A stretch of 64,000 bases of DNA, from the NCBI GenBank assembly GCA_002281855.1, contig NCHQ01000018.1, positions 1-64,000 on the forward strand, given 5' to 3'. This document shows, in pieces, positions 1-7,843 of this stretch; the first letter of the stretch is position 1, and every line of letters starts with the position of its first letter. This DNA comes from Rhodospirillales bacterium 24-66-33 (lineage in GTDB: Bacteria > Pseudomonadota > Alphaproteobacteria > Reyranellales > Reyranellaceae). Position numbers and translations under genes: made by a program. Below the pieces are notes generated by a model. The model saw nothing but the letters and a program-made list of their open reading frames with translations. It had not been told where the DNA came from and did no database searches.

Positions 1-1
1 C

Positions 2-319
2 ATGGTGTTCTTCGACTGGGATCGCTCGAACCTGTCGGCTCAGGCTCTGAACACGATCAAGCAGGCTGCCGGCGCCTACAAGACCAAGGGTAACGCCCGC
101 ATCACGGCGACCGGTCACACCGACACGTCGGGCGCGCCGGCCTACAACATGGCGCTGTCGCTGCGTCGTGCGAACGCCGTCAAGGACGCCCTGGTGCGCG
201 AAGGCGTGCCGGCGACCGCGATCGCGGTGGTTGGCCGTGGCGAGCAGGGCCTGCTGGTCCAGACTGGCCCGAACGTCCGCGAGCCGCAGAACCGCCGCGT
301 CGAAATCGTCATCCAGTAA
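2..319 (+). CDS. OmpA-family C-terminal domain, 5'-truncated by the window
   Basis: This is the last 105 residues of an OmpA-like outer-membrane or periplasmic protein; the gene starts before the window. The visible part is an OmpA_C peptidoglycan-binding domain. It has the opening strand with FFDWD (residues 3-7), the TGHTDTSG motif (37-44) whose Asp41 is the usual diaminopimelate contact, the N-x-x-L-S-x-x-R-A helix (49-57, Arg56 being the second ligand contact), and the closing NRRVEIVI. Such domains anchor the outer membrane to the cell wall. The fold assignment is secure. The N-terminal part (beta-barrel, lipoprotein or other) cannot be seen. A strong terminator follows directly. Confidence 0.9.
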   Translation: MVFFDWDRSNLSAQALNTIKQAAGAYKTKGNARITATGHTDTSGAPAYNMALSLRRANAVKDALVREGVPATAIAVVGRGEQGLLVQTGPNVREPQNRRVEIVIQ

Positions 320-344
320 GACGATCAGAAGCACTGACTTCAGG

Positions 345-380
345 AACGGCCGGGGGGAACCCCGGCCGTTTCCATTTTCG
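345..380 (+). terminator. Rho-independent terminator after the OmpA-family gene
   Basis: A perfect 11-bp stem, AACGGCCGGGG (345-355) pairing with CCCCGGCCGTT (360-370), encloses a GGAA tetraloop and is followed by the T-rich TCCATTTTC. It begins 25 nt after the stop codon and separates the OmpA-family transcript from the next gene. Confidence 0.85.
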
Positions 381-397
381 GCTATGTGCTTTTCGGG

Positions 398-426
398 TTG
401 GCGGCGGGGGAGCCGGCCTCTATATC
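398..426 (+). promoter_or_regulatory. Predicted sigma-70 promoter of trcR
   Basis: TTGGCG (398-403) is a -35 candidate separated by exactly 17 nt from TATATC (421-426), a -10 candidate. The expected start would be near 433, giving a very short leader of about 15 nt that still holds the AGGAG ribosome-binding site (434-438) before the ATG at 448. This is inferred from hexamers only. Confidence 0.5.
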
Positions 427-447
427 CGGGCACAGGAGAGTGAATTC

Positions 448-1089
448 ATGTCGCAAGTGTTGATGCCCAAGGCGACCGCCGTCTGGCTGGTCGAGAATAC
501 GACCCTGACCTTTGACCAGATTTCGGCCTTCACCGGCCTGCATCCGCTCGAAATCCAGGCGATCGCCGATGGCGAAGTCGCAGGCGGCATGACGGGATAT
601 GATCCGACGACCAACGGTCAGCTGACCAAGGAAGAGATCAAGCGGGCCGAGGCCGACAGCAACGCCCGGTTGAAGCTCAGCCCGCGCGACGTGCCGATGC
701 CGCAGGCTCGCTCCAAGGGCCCGCGCTATACGCCGGTGGCCAAGCGCCAGGATCGTCCCGACGCCATCGCCTGGCTGTTGAAGACGCATCCCGAACTCCA
801 GGACAGCCAGGTCGCCAAACTCGTCGGCTCGACCAAGAGCACGGTCCAGTCGGTCAAGGACCGCACTCATTGGAACATGCAGAACCTGCGCCAGCGCGAT
901 CCGGTGACGCTCGGCCTCTGCACGCTCAAGGACCTGAACGACGCGGTCGACCGCGCGCGCCGCAAGGCCGCCCGCGAGGATTCCGCCCGCAAGAAGGACA
1001 TCGCGGACCAGGGCCCTGTCGAAGAAGTCGCCGAGGAGGCCGGTCTCGATCCGGCGGAGGCCGACCAGCCCGACCTCGCCGAGCGCTAG
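448..1089 (+). CDS. trcR: TrcR/DUF1013 cell-cycle transcriptional regulator
   Basis: The product is a 213-residue protein of the DUF1013 family, known in Caulobacter as the cell-cycle transcriptional regulator TrcR and largely restricted to Alphaproteobacteria. The N-terminal two thirds (MPKATAVWLVENTTLTFDQI, then PDAIAWLLKTHPELQDSQVA) contain two helix-turn-helix-like segments with the family's typical aromatic and acidic pattern. The last ~50 residues are a charged, disordered tail rich in Glu, Asp and Arg. The ATG at 448 has AGGAG nine bases upstream and a plausible promoter. Its own terminator-isolated position suggests a monocistronic transcript converging with the minus-strand oxidoreductase 2 nt downstream. 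Confidence 0.88.
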   Translation: MSQVLMPKATAVWLVENTTLTFDQISAFTGLHPLEIQAIADGEVAGGMTGYDPTTNGQLTKEEIKRAEADSNARLKLSPRDVPMPQARSKGPRYTPVAKRQDRPDAIAWLLKTHPELQDSQVAKLVGSTKSTVQSVKDRTHWNMQNLRQRDPVTLGLCTLKDLNDAVDRARRKAAREDSARKKDIADQGPVEEVAEEAGLDPAEADQPDLAER

Positions 1090-1091
1090 AC

Positions 1092-2084
1092 CTAGACGGT
1101 CATCATCACCTTGCCGACATGGTCGGCGCGCTCCAGCTCGGCATGCGCGCCGGCGGCGTCCCGCAGCGGGAACGTCTTGTAGATGATCGGCTTGATGCTG
1201 CCGGCTTCCAGCAGCGGCCAGACCTTCTCCTTCAGGCCGCGCGCCATCCGGCCCTTGCTCTCGATGCTCTGCGGACGCAACGTCGAACCCGTGAGCGTCA
1301 GGCGATTGACCATGAGGAAGCCGGCGCTGATCGTGGCCGTCGCGCCGCCCTGGACGGCGATCACCACGCAGCGTCCGTCCAGCTTCAGCAGTGACAGGTT
1401 CTTCGGCAGGTAGTCGCCGGCCACCATGTCCAGCACGACATCGACGCCACCCGACAGCTTCTTCACCTCGGCCGCCCAGTCATTGTCCTTGTAGAGGATG
1501 GCGTGATCGGCCCCGAGCGCCTTCACGGCATTGGCCTTCTCCTGCGTCCGCACGGTGGTGAGCACCGTCGCGCCGAACGACTTGGCGAGCTGGATCGCCG
1601 TCGTGCCGATGCCGCTTGCGCCGCCATGAATCAGCGCGGTCTCGCCGGCCTTGAGCTGGCCGCGCTCGAACAGGTTGTGCCAGACGGTGAAGTAGTTCTC
1701 CGGCAAGGCCGCCGCGTGCAGCAGGTCGAAGCCTTTGGGCAGCGGCAGGCACTGCGGTGCCGGCACGACGCAGTATTCGGCATAGGCGCCGCCCGGCGTC
1801 AGCGCGCAGATCTCGTCGCCGACGCTCCAGCCGCTCACTCCTTCACCCAGTTCGGCAACGGTGCCGGAAGCCTCTAGGCCCGGCAGGTCCGAGGCACCGG
1901 GCGGCGGGGCGTAGTTGCCCATGCGCTGCGCGATGTCGGGCCGGTTGACCGCGGTCGCGGCGACCTTGATCAGGATCTCGCCCGCCTTCGGCCGCGGCAC
2001 CGGCCGGGTCGCCGGCACCAGAACCTCCGGGCCGCCAAACTTGGTGATCTCGATGCAGGTCATCGTGACGGGGAGGGCACTCAT
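1092..2084 (-). CDS. NAD(P)H:quinone oxidoreductase, PIG3/zeta-crystallin type
   Basis: This 330-residue enzyme belongs to the zinc-independent medium-chain dehydrogenase/reductases and probably reduces quinones with NADPH in the cytoplasm. It has the GroES-like N-terminal half (VNRPDIAQRMGNY, PGLEASGTV) and a Rossmann half with the nucleotide motif GGASGIG (154-160). The family ending of a Val-Gly-Lys-rich strand is present (HVGKVMMTV). The catalytic-zinc cysteine and histidine ligands of alcohol dehydrogenases are absent, as expected for PIG3. The ATG at 2084 is preceded by AAGG; an internal ATG at 2063 would fit shorter homologues. The physiological substrate is unknown. Confidence 0.85.
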   Translation of the reverse strand: MSALPVTMTCIEITKFGGPEVLVPATRPVPRPKAGEILIKVAATAVNRPDIAQRMGNYAPPPGASDLPGLEASGTVAELGEGVSGWSVGDEICALTPGGAYAEYCVVPAPQCLPLPKGFDLLHAAALPENYFTVWHNLFERGQLKAGETALIHGGASGIGTTAIQLAKSFGATVLTTVRTQEKANAVKALGADHAILYKDNDWAAEVKKLSGGVDVVLDMVAGDYLPKNLSLLKLDGRCVVIAVQGGATATISAGFLMVNRLTLTGSTLRPQSIESKGRMARGLKEKVWPLLEAGSIKPIIYKTFPLRDAAGAHAELERADHVGKVMMTV

Positions 2085-2150
2085 GGTCGGCCTTTCGAAG
2101 CGGGTGGAGCGGTGCTAGTCCTGCCTTAGCCGCTTCCGTGGAGACGCGCC

Positions 2151-2339
2151 ATGGCCTTCGAACTCGACGATCTCGACCCCAGGCAGAAGAAGACACAACC
2201 AAGGAATCTCGACGTCATGAACGTCGAGGACCTCGAGGAATACGTCCTCGTTCTCAAGGCCGAACTCGAGCGCGTCGAAGCCAAGATCAAGGCCAAGCGG
2301 AGCCATGCCGCGGCGGCAGCTTCGCTGTTCAAGAAATAA
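2151..2339 (+). CDS. DUF1192 small protein
   Basis: A 62-residue protein of the alphaproteobacterial DUF1192 family. The conserved core is a short acidic stretch (ELDDLDP, VEDLEEYV) followed by an amphipathic helix of charged residues (LKAELERVEAKIKAKR) that is probably a coiled coil. No enzymatic motif is present and the function is unknown. The ATG at 2151 is used because the conserved sequence begins at once; the other frame starting at 2138 is not homologous to anything recognisable. It precedes metY by 34 nt on the same strand and could be co-transcribed with it. Confidence 0.75.
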   Translation: MAFELDDLDPRQKKTQPRNLDVMNVEDLEEYVLVLKAELERVEAKIKAKRSHAAAAASLFKK

Positions 2340-2373
2340 CGGCGGCAAGATCGCCCGCTGAGAGGGAGACGAC

Positions 2374-3669
2374 GTGGTCGAAGCCAAGTTCCTGAGGCCC
2401 GATACGCTGGCGCTGCATGCCGGCCAGCATCCGGATCCCGCGACCGGCGCCCGCGCGGTGCCGATCTATCAGACGACGTCCTTCGTGTTCCGCGACGTCG
2501 ACCATGCGGCCAGCCTGTTCAACCTCGAAGTGGGCGGCCACATCTACAGCCGCATCTCCAATCCCACAGTCTCGGTGTTCGAGGAGCGGGTGGCGGCGCT
2601 CGAAGAAGGATCGGGCGCGCTCGCGGTGTCGAGCGGCCAGGCGGCGCTGCACATCGCCATCGCGACGCTGATGGGGGCGGGCCACCACATCGTGGCCTCG
2701 ACCTCGCTCTATGGCGGCACGCGCAACATGCTGGCACTCACCCTGCCGCGCTTCGGCATCGAGACGACGTTCGTCCATCCGCGCGACCATGACGGGTTCC
2801 GCAAGGCCATCCGGCCCGAGACGCGCCTCGTGCTGGGAGAGACCATCGGCAATCCGGGCGGCGAAGTGCTCGACATCCCGGGCATTGCCGCCATCGCCCA
2901 CGAAGCGAAGATCCCGCTGATGATCGACAATACCTTCGCCTCGCCGATCCTGTGCAAGCCGCTGACCCTGGGCGCCGACATCGTCTTCCACTCGGCGACC
3001 AAGTTCATCGGCGGCCATGGCGTGGCGATCGGCGGCGTGATCGTCGACTCCGGCCGCTTCGACTGGGAGCGGTCGGGCAAGTTCCCGACACTCACCGAAC
3101 CCTATGCCGGCTATCACGGCATCGACTTCGCCGAGGAGTTCGGTCCGCACGCCTTCGTGATGCGCGCCCGCACCGAGGGTGTGCGCGACTTCGGCTGCTG
3201 CCTGTCGCCGCAGAACGCCTTCTATCTCATCCAGGGCCTCGAGACATTGCCGCTGCGCGTCGCCCGGCACGGGGAGAATGCGCGCAAGGTGATGGCGTTC
3301 CTGACGTCCAACACCGCGGTCGAGCGCATCGCCTCACCCGACATGCCCGATCATCCCGACCATGCGCTGGCGCAGAGAATGCTGCCCAAGGGCACGGGGT
3401 CGATCTTCAGCTTCGACATCAAGGGTGGGCGCGAGGCCGGCCGCCGCTTCATCGAGCGGCTGAAGATCTTCTCGCACCTCGCCAACGTGGGCGATGCCAA
3501 GTCGCTGGTGATCCATCCGGCTTCCACGACGCATGCCCAGCTCGATGCGGCGGCGCTCGCGCAGGCGGGCATCGGCGAGGGAATGATCCGGCTCTCCGTG
3601 GGCCTCGAGGATGCCGAGGACCTGATCGACGATCTCGGACAGGCGCTGCGCGCCTCGCAGAAGGGCTGA
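2374..3669 (+). CDS. metY: O-acetylhomoserine sulfhydrylase-type PLP enzyme
   Basis: A 431-residue Cys/Met-metabolism PLP-dependent enzyme. It most likely makes homocysteine or methionine from O-acetyl- (or O-succinyl-) homoserine and sulfide or methanethiol. Seen: the N-terminal TLALHAGQHPDPATGARAVP opening, the YSRISNPTV motif (58-66), the SSGQAALH cofactor loop (86-93), and the PLP Schiff-base lysine at about residue 210 in SATKFIGGHG. The length and the LTEPYAGYHG insertion fit MetY rather than the shorter cystathionine enzymes. The start is GTG with GAGAGGGAG just upstream. No SAM-II or other riboswitch is seen in the 34-nt leader. It heads a same-strand run of six genes. Confidence 0.87.
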   Translation: MVEAKFLRPDTLALHAGQHPDPATGARAVPIYQTTSFVFRDVDHAASLFNLEVGGHIYSRISNPTVSVFEERVAALEEGSGALAVSSGQAALHIAIATLMGAGHHIVASTSLYGGTRNMLALTLPRFGIETTFVHPRDHDGFRKAIRPETRLVLGETIGNPGGEVLDIPGIAAIAHEAKIPLMIDNTFASPILCKPLTLGADIVFHSATKFIGGHGVAIGGVIVDSGRFDWERSGKFPTLTEPYAGYHGIDFAEEFGPHAFVMRARTEGVRDFGCCLSPQNAFYLIQGLETLPLRVARHGENARKVMAFLTSNTAVERIASPDMPDHPDHALAQRMLPKGTGSIFSFDIKGGREAGRRFIERLKIFSHLANVGDAKSLVIHPASTTHAQLDAAALAQAGIGEGMIRLSVGLEDAEDLIDDLGQALRASQKG

Positions 3670-3671
3670 CC

Positions 3672-4460
3672 ATGAAGCTCACCGTCGATGGCCGCACCGT
3701 CTTCGCGACGACGGGTGGTACCCCGTTCGATCCCACCAAACCGGCGATCGTATTCCTCCACGGCGCAGGCTTCGACCGCACCGGGTGGCGCCTGCAGACA
3801 CGCTGGTTCGCCAACCATGGCCGCACCGTCCTGGCCGTCGACTTTCCGGGACATGGCTGGTCCGATGGCCCGGCACTCGACAGTATCCCGGCGATGGCCG
3901 ACTGGACGGCGCGCCTGATCGAGGCGGCGGACCTGAAGCAGGCAGCCCTCGTCGGCCATTCGATGGGCGCGCTGGTCGCCCTCGATTGCGCGGCGCGCCA
4001 TGGCGACAAGGTGAGGGCGCTCGGCCTGTGCGGCATCGCCTCGGAGATGCCGGTCCATCCCGAGATGCTGGAATCGGCCAAGGCCAACACGACGAAAGTG
4101 CAGGAGCTCATGACCTTCTGGGGCATGGGCAATGCGCTGCACAAAGGCGGCATGGTCTCGCCCGGCCTGTGGTTGCGCCGCGAGTCGCTCGCGGTGCTGG
4201 CGGGCAACGCGCCGGACGTGATCCATACCGACCTGGCCGCCTGCAACGCCTACAAGGACGCGCCGGCCCGGGCGGCTGCCGTGAAGTGCCCGACCGTGTT
4301 TGTCCTCGGCGACGGCGATCTCATGACGCCCGCGCCCAAGGCGAAGCCGCTGGTCGCCGCCATTGCCGGATCGAACGCGGTCGTGATCCCCAACTGCGGA
4401 CACTTCATGATGGTGGAGCGTCCCGACGAAACGCTGGAGGCGTTGAAGTCCCGTGTCTGA
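3672..4460 (+). CDS. Alpha/beta hydrolase
   Basis: A 262-residue soluble alpha/beta-hydrolase. The nucleophile elbow is GHSMG with Ser97. The oxyanion HGAG lies at 30-33, the acid is likely an Asp in GDGDLMTP near 214-216, and the catalytic His is in NCGHFMMVERP (His244), giving a complete triad. The ATG starts 2 nt after the metY stop and the gene overlaps the next one by 8 nt, so translation is probably coupled. The family covers esterases, lactonases and C-C hydrolases; nothing visible fixes the substrate. The metY neighbourhood may hint at ester or thioester clean-up, but this is only inference. Confidence 0.82.
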   Translation: MKLTVDGRTVFATTGGTPFDPTKPAIVFLHGAGFDRTGWRLQTRWFANHGRTVLAVDFPGHGWSDGPALDSIPAMADWTARLIEAADLKQAALVGHSMGALVALDCAARHGDKVRALGLCGIASEMPVHPEMLESAKANTTKVQELMTFWGMGNALHKGGMVSPGLWLRRESLAVLAGNAPDVIHTDLAACNAYKDAPARAAAVKCPTVFVLGDGDLMTPAPKAKPLVAAIAGSNAVVIPNCGHFMMVERPDETLEALKSRV

Positions 4461-5190
4461 ACGCGTTGCCCTCGTCACCGGTTCGACCTCCGGGATCGGC
4501 GCCGCCATCGCGCGCCGCCTGTCGCGCGACGGCTATGCCGTGGCCCTTCATTCGCGCAGCTCTGCCGACACTGGAAAGGCAATGGCTGCCGAATTGCCAG
4601 GTGCCAGCTATCACCAGGCCGATCTCGGCGACGAGACGGCGGCGCGCGGTCTCGTCGCGTCGGTCCTGGAGCAGCATGGCCGTCTGGACGTGCTGGTGAA
4701 CAATGCCGGTCTTTCGATTCGTATCCCGCACACCGACCTCAAGGCCGCGACGCCGGCGCTATGGCGGCAGATGCTCGACGTCAACTTGATCGCGCCCTTC
4801 GTCCTGGTCGCGGAGGCCGAAGCGGCGCTCCGCAAATCGGCCGGGGCCGGCCGGTCGGCCAGCATCGTCAACATCGGCACGCATGCCGGCTCGCGGCCCA
4901 AGGGCTCTTCGATCCCGTATGCCGCGTCGAAGGCGGCATTGCATCACGTCACAAAGCTGCTGGCGCTGTCGCTGGGGCCGGATATCCGGGTCAACGCGGT
5001 GGCGCCGGGCCTGGTCGAAACGCCGATGACGGCGAACTGGCCGGACATGCTGGAGATGTGGAAGTCCAGGTCGCCCATGAAGCGCCCCGCGAAGCCTGAG
5101 GACATTGCCGATCTGGTGGCCGCCCTGTGCGCCAATGATTACGTTACCGGAGAGATCGTCATCGCCGACGGTGGGTTGAACCTCACCTAG
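4453..5190 (+). CDS. SDR-family oxidoreductase (FabG-like)
   Basis: A 245-residue classical short-chain dehydrogenase/reductase. The cofactor motif TGSTSGIG is at 9-16, NNAG at 83-86, and the catalytic YAASK at 156-160 (Tyr156, Lys160). The usual catalytic serine position in the strand-5 motif reads IGTHAG, with Thr143 instead of Ser, which may lower or shift activity. The C-terminus YVTGEIVIADGGL is typical of FabG-like enzymes. The start is GTG at 4453, inside the preceding gene and overlapping it by 8 nt. It is probably an NAD(P)-dependent alcohol/ketone reductase of unknown substrate. Confidence 0.85.
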   Translation: MSERVALVTGSTSGIGAAIARRLSRDGYAVALHSRSSADTGKAMAAELPGASYHQADLGDETAARGLVASVLEQHGRLDVLVNNAGLSIRIPHTDLKAATPALWRQMLDVNLIAPFVLVAEAEAALRKSAGAGRSASIVNIGTHAGSRPKGSSIPYAASKAALHHVTKLLALSLGPDIRVNAVAPGLVETPMTANWPDMLEMWKSRSPMKRPAKPEDIADLVAALCANDYVTGEIVIADGGLNLT

Positions 5191-5211
5191 CCAGACACGG
5201 AGGAAACAACA

Positions 5212-6039
5212 ATGAACGTCCAGACGCTGCCGCCGGGCTACAAGACCGCCCCTTGGACACCGCCCGAGACCATCACCGGCGCCATGCTGGCCGAGGCCAG
5301 CAACAAGCTCATCGAACTGCTGCGCATCCGCACCCAGCCGATCGGCATGCGCCTGTTCGAAGACCCGGCCGAGATGGACAAGATCAAGGGCGTGCGCAAG
5401 CCGACCGAGGGGTTCAAGTTCACCATGTGCCAGATGGTGACGCAGTCGCGCTGGTACGGCTTCACCTTGGGCATCACCGTCGACAATACGCGCGGCGGCA
5501 ATTGCGGCGGCGTCGTGGGCCTCAACCATCCGGGCGAGGGCTTTCTCTCCGGCGATCACATGAACGGCGTGTGGTTCGGCAACAAGGAAGCCTCGGCCGC
5601 CCACCAGGCGCAGATGCCCCGGGTGCCGGACGGCAAGTACAATGGCCTCGTCGTGGCGCCGCTGCGCTCGGCGCGTCTCGACCCGCCGGACATCTGCCTG
5701 TTCTACGGCACGCCCGGCCAGATGATCTATTTCATCAACGGGCTGCAGTATCACCGCTACCGTCGATACGACTTCACGGTGACGGGCGAGAGCGCCTGCG
5801 CCGATTCCTGGGGGCGGGCGCTCGCCACGCGCCAGACCTCGCTGTCGCTGCCGTGCTTCGCCGAGCGCCGCTACGGCGGCGTCGCCGACGACGAGCTGCT
5901 GATGGCCTGCCCGCCGGACGAACTGCTGCGGGCGGTCGAGGGCATGGGCCATCTCGGCAAGAACGGCCTGCGCTATCCGTTCCCGCCCTATGGCGCGGTG
6001 ATGGATCCGGCGCTGGGCATGGCCAAGAGCTACAGCTGA
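5212..6039 (+). CDS. DUF169 family protein
   Basis: A 275-residue protein of the DUF169 family, whose role is unknown. The family pattern is visible: IRTQPIGMRLFEDP near the start (an allowance for uptake or substrate binding), a Cys in MCQMVTQSRWYGF, the GGNCGGVVGL cluster, and a later PPDICLFYGTPGQMIYFINGLQY segment. Several cysteines spaced through the chain suggest metal or thiol chemistry. The ATG has a strong GGAGGA site 8-10 nt upstream. The gene sits in the metY operon, 21 nt after the SDR gene and 1 nt before the 2H phosphoesterase. Confidence 0.75.
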   Translation: MNVQTLPPGYKTAPWTPPETITGAMLAEASNKLIELLRIRTQPIGMRLFEDPAEMDKIKGVRKPTEGFKFTMCQMVTQSRWYGFTLGITVDNTRGGNCGGVVGLNHPGEGFLSGDHMNGVWFGNKEASAAHQAQMPRVPDGKYNGLVVAPLRSARLDPPDICLFYGTPGQMIYFINGLQYHRYRRYDFTVTGESACADSWGRALATRQTSLSLPCFAERRYGGVADDELLMACPPDELLRAVEGMGHLGKNGLRYPFPPYGAVMDPALGMAKSYS

Positions 6040-6040
6040 G

Positions 6041-6523
6041 ATGCTCTACGTCGTGGCCTGGCCGGTGCTGGGCGAGGCCGACGACACAGCGCTGCGCCGG
6101 TTGCGGGCGCAATACCATCCGCAGGAAGCCGACCTGATCGGTCCGCACTTCACCCTCGTGTTCGGCGCTGCGGCCGAACGCGAGCAAGAGCTGCGCACGA
6201 CACTGCAGGGCGTCACGCAACGGCCCTTCTGGTTCATGATCGACCGCATCGTGCGATCAGACCTCTATCTCTATGCCGAGCCGTCGGATGGCGCGGCGGA
6301 GCTTCAGTCGTTGCATGAAACGCTCAATCCCGCACCGGGCAGCGAGCCGTTCGAGCCGCACATCACGCTGGGCCGGTTGCGCAGCGCTGCCGAGGCCGAG
6401 CAGGTGGCGCGCATCGTCGGGCGCCAGAACCTGCCGATGACCGGACGGATCGAGGAGCTGGCGCTGCTGCGGCGAGCGGGCGACACGCTCGAAACGGTGG
6501 CCGGCATCCGCCTCGGCGCATGA
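6041..6523 (+). CDS. 2'-5' RNA ligase / 2H phosphoesterase family protein
   Basis: A 160-residue 2H-superfamily protein. The two signature H-x-T motifs are HFTL (His36-Thr38) and HITL (His107-Thr109), spaced as in LigT/ThpR-type enzymes, so both catalytic histidines are kept. Family members hydrolyse 2',3'-cyclic phosphates or related phosphodiesters; the real substrate is unknown. It begins 1 nt after the DUF169 stop and overlaps the following hydrolase by 4 nt (ATGA), so it is part of the same operon. Confidence 0.78.
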   Translation: MLYVVAWPVLGEADDTALRRLRAQYHPQEADLIGPHFTLVFGAAAEREQELRTTLQGVTQRPFWFMIDRIVRSDLYLYAEPSDGAAELQSLHETLNPAPGSEPFEPHITLGRLRSAAEAEQVARIVGRQNLPMTGRIEELALLRRAGDTLETVAGIRLGA

Positions 6524-7629
6524 AGATCCTGCGCCGGATCCTGCTCGCGCTCCTGGCCGGCCTTGTGCTGCTGCTTTTCATCGGACGCCCGATGGTCTGG
6601 GCGGAAGCCACGCTGCTGATGCGGGACATTGCGGCGGGGGGCGCGCCGACCTGGTTGCAGGAGGTGACCGCGCCGCCCGGCGAACAACCGATGCACTGGG
6701 ACGGCGGGGAGGGCGATCTCTATCTGCCGGCGAGCCAGGCGCGTGCCGCGATGGTCCTCGTGCCGGGCGCTGCCGTGCTGGGACGTGACGAGCCGAGGCT
6801 GCAGGCCTTTGCGCGCAGCCTCGCGCGGGTGGGTTTTGCCGTGCTGGTGCCGGAGCTGCCGGAAGTGCGCCAGCTCGTCCTGTCCCGCGCCGACGGCGAC
6901 CGGGTGGCCGATGCCCTGCGTCAGCTGCACAAGCGCCTGCCCGATCTGCCGCTCGGCGTCGCGGCCATTTCCTACGCCGCCGGGCCCGCCATCATCGCCG
7001 CGACCCAGGACGATCTCGCCCCGCATATCGCCTTTGTCGTCGCCATCGGCGGCTACCGCGATGCCTACACGACCATCCGCTTCGTCACCACCGGCGCCTT
7101 CCGGCCGAGAGGCGACAGCCGGGAATTCAGGGTCGAGCCGAACGCCTACGGCCGCTGGGCCATCCTGCGTGCCAATGCCGGGCGGCTCGACGATCCGGCC
7201 GACTCCCGCCTGTTGGAACAGATCGCGCTCCGCCGCTTGCGCGACCGCGACGCCGACATATCACGAGAGGCCGCGATGCTGGGACCGCAGGGGCGCGCGG
7301 TCCTGGCCCTGGTCGACAATCGCGATCCCGATGCCGTCAATCGCCTGATCGAGGAACTCCCCGAGAGCGTGCGCCGCGAGATCGATGGCCTCAATCTCGC
7401 CTTCCATGATCTGTCGAAGTTGCGCGGCCATCTCATCCTGGTGCACGGCCGCACCGATCCGATGGTGCCCTACAGCGAGAGCCAGGACCTTGCCGTGGCG
7501 GCGTCGAAGGCGCGTGTATCGCTGTTCCTGATCGACGATATCGGCCACGTCGAGTTCACGGCGGTCAACGTCGCCAATGCCTGGAAGATGTGGCAGGCGA
7601 TCGTCGCGCTCCTGGAGGAGCGGCGCTAG
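6520..7629 (+). CDS. Membrane-anchored alpha/beta-hydrolase-like protein
   Basis: A 369-residue protein with an N-terminal hydrophobic segment (about 6-22, after KILRR) that is either an uncleaved anchor or a signal peptide, followed by an alpha/beta-hydrolase fold. A possible nucleophile is Ser151 in AISYAAG, a relaxed form of the G-x-S-x-G elbow. An acid (HGRTDPMVPY) and a histidine (DIGHVEF) occur in the right order near the C-terminus. The middle is a long helical insert typical of lid domains. The product probably acts at the outer face of the inner membrane. It is the last gene of the metY operon and is followed by a terminator-like hairpin. Confidence 0.65.
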   Translation: MKILRRILLALLAGLVLLLFIGRPMVWAEATLLMRDIAAGGAPTWLQEVTAPPGEQPMHWDGGEGDLYLPASQARAAMVLVPGAAVLGRDEPRLQAFARSLARVGFAVLVPELPEVRQLVLSRADGDRVADALRQLHKRLPDLPLGVAAISYAAGPAIIAATQDDLAPHIAFVVAIGGYRDAYTTIRFVTTGAFRPRGDSREFRVEPNAYGRWAILRANAGRLDDPADSRLLEQIALRRLRDRDADISREAAMLGPQGRAVLALVDNRDPDAVNRLIEELPESVRREIDGLNLAFHDLSKLRGHLILVHGRTDPMVPYSESQDLAVAASKARVSLFLIDDIGHVEFTAVNVANAWKMWQAIVALLEERR

Positions 7630-7659
7630 GGCTCAGGAATAAAAAGGTCGATAACACAA

Positions 7660-7706
7660 AATCCGTCGTCTCGACCGGAGCGCCGCAGGCGCGAAGCGGA
7701 GAGACC
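7660..7706 (-). repeat. REP-like palindromic unit 1
   Basis: Read on the minus strand this unit begins GGTCTCTC and ends CGGTCGAGACGACGGATT. These are the same ends as unit 2 (7743-7816), which lies in the opposite orientation. Its outer GTCTC/GAGAC arms and an inner GCGCC/GGCGC pair fold into a hairpin. The 18-bp end occurs as a perfect inverted repeat (7660-7677 against 7799-7816). The layout resembles a paired REP/BIME element between two convergent genes. Confidence 0.6.
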
Positions 7707-7712
7707 TTTTTT
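7668..7712 (+). terminator. Hairpin plus T-run after the metY operon
   Basis: GTCTC (7668-7672) pairs with GAGAC (7701-7705), with an inner GCGCC/GGCGC stem, and six T's follow at 7707-7712. This is formed by REP-like unit 1 and probably ends transcription from the alpha/beta-hydrolase gene. An upstream AAAAAGGTC (7641-7649) could pair with GACCTTTTT (7703-7711) instead, giving an alternative fold. Confidence 0.55.
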
Positions 7713-7742
7713 CCACCAGAAGCCGGCTATTCGTAGAGAGTA

Positions 7743-7816
7743 GGTCTCTCGGCTACGCCTCGTGGAGTTTACCCCGAGGTATTCGAGGGGCGAGGCTTCG
7801 GTCGAGACGACGGATT
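7743..7816 (+). repeat. REP-like palindromic unit 2
   Basis: The unit begins GGTCTCTC and ends CGGTCGAGACGACGGATT on the plus strand, matching unit 1 in inverted orientation. GTCTC/GAGAC and GCCTCG/CGAGGC arms give a long hairpin with an inner CCCC/GGGG pairing. It lies between the convergent hydrolase and sppA genes and may also limit sppA antisense reading. Confidence 0.6.
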
Positions 7817-7843
7817 GGGTTTTTACGTGAGGTTCCGATCCGA

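Noticed and set aside
2340..2373. SAM-II or SAM-type riboswitch before metY
   Set aside because: Only 34 nt separate the DUF1192 stop and metY and no such fold is visible there or before the DUF1192 gene.
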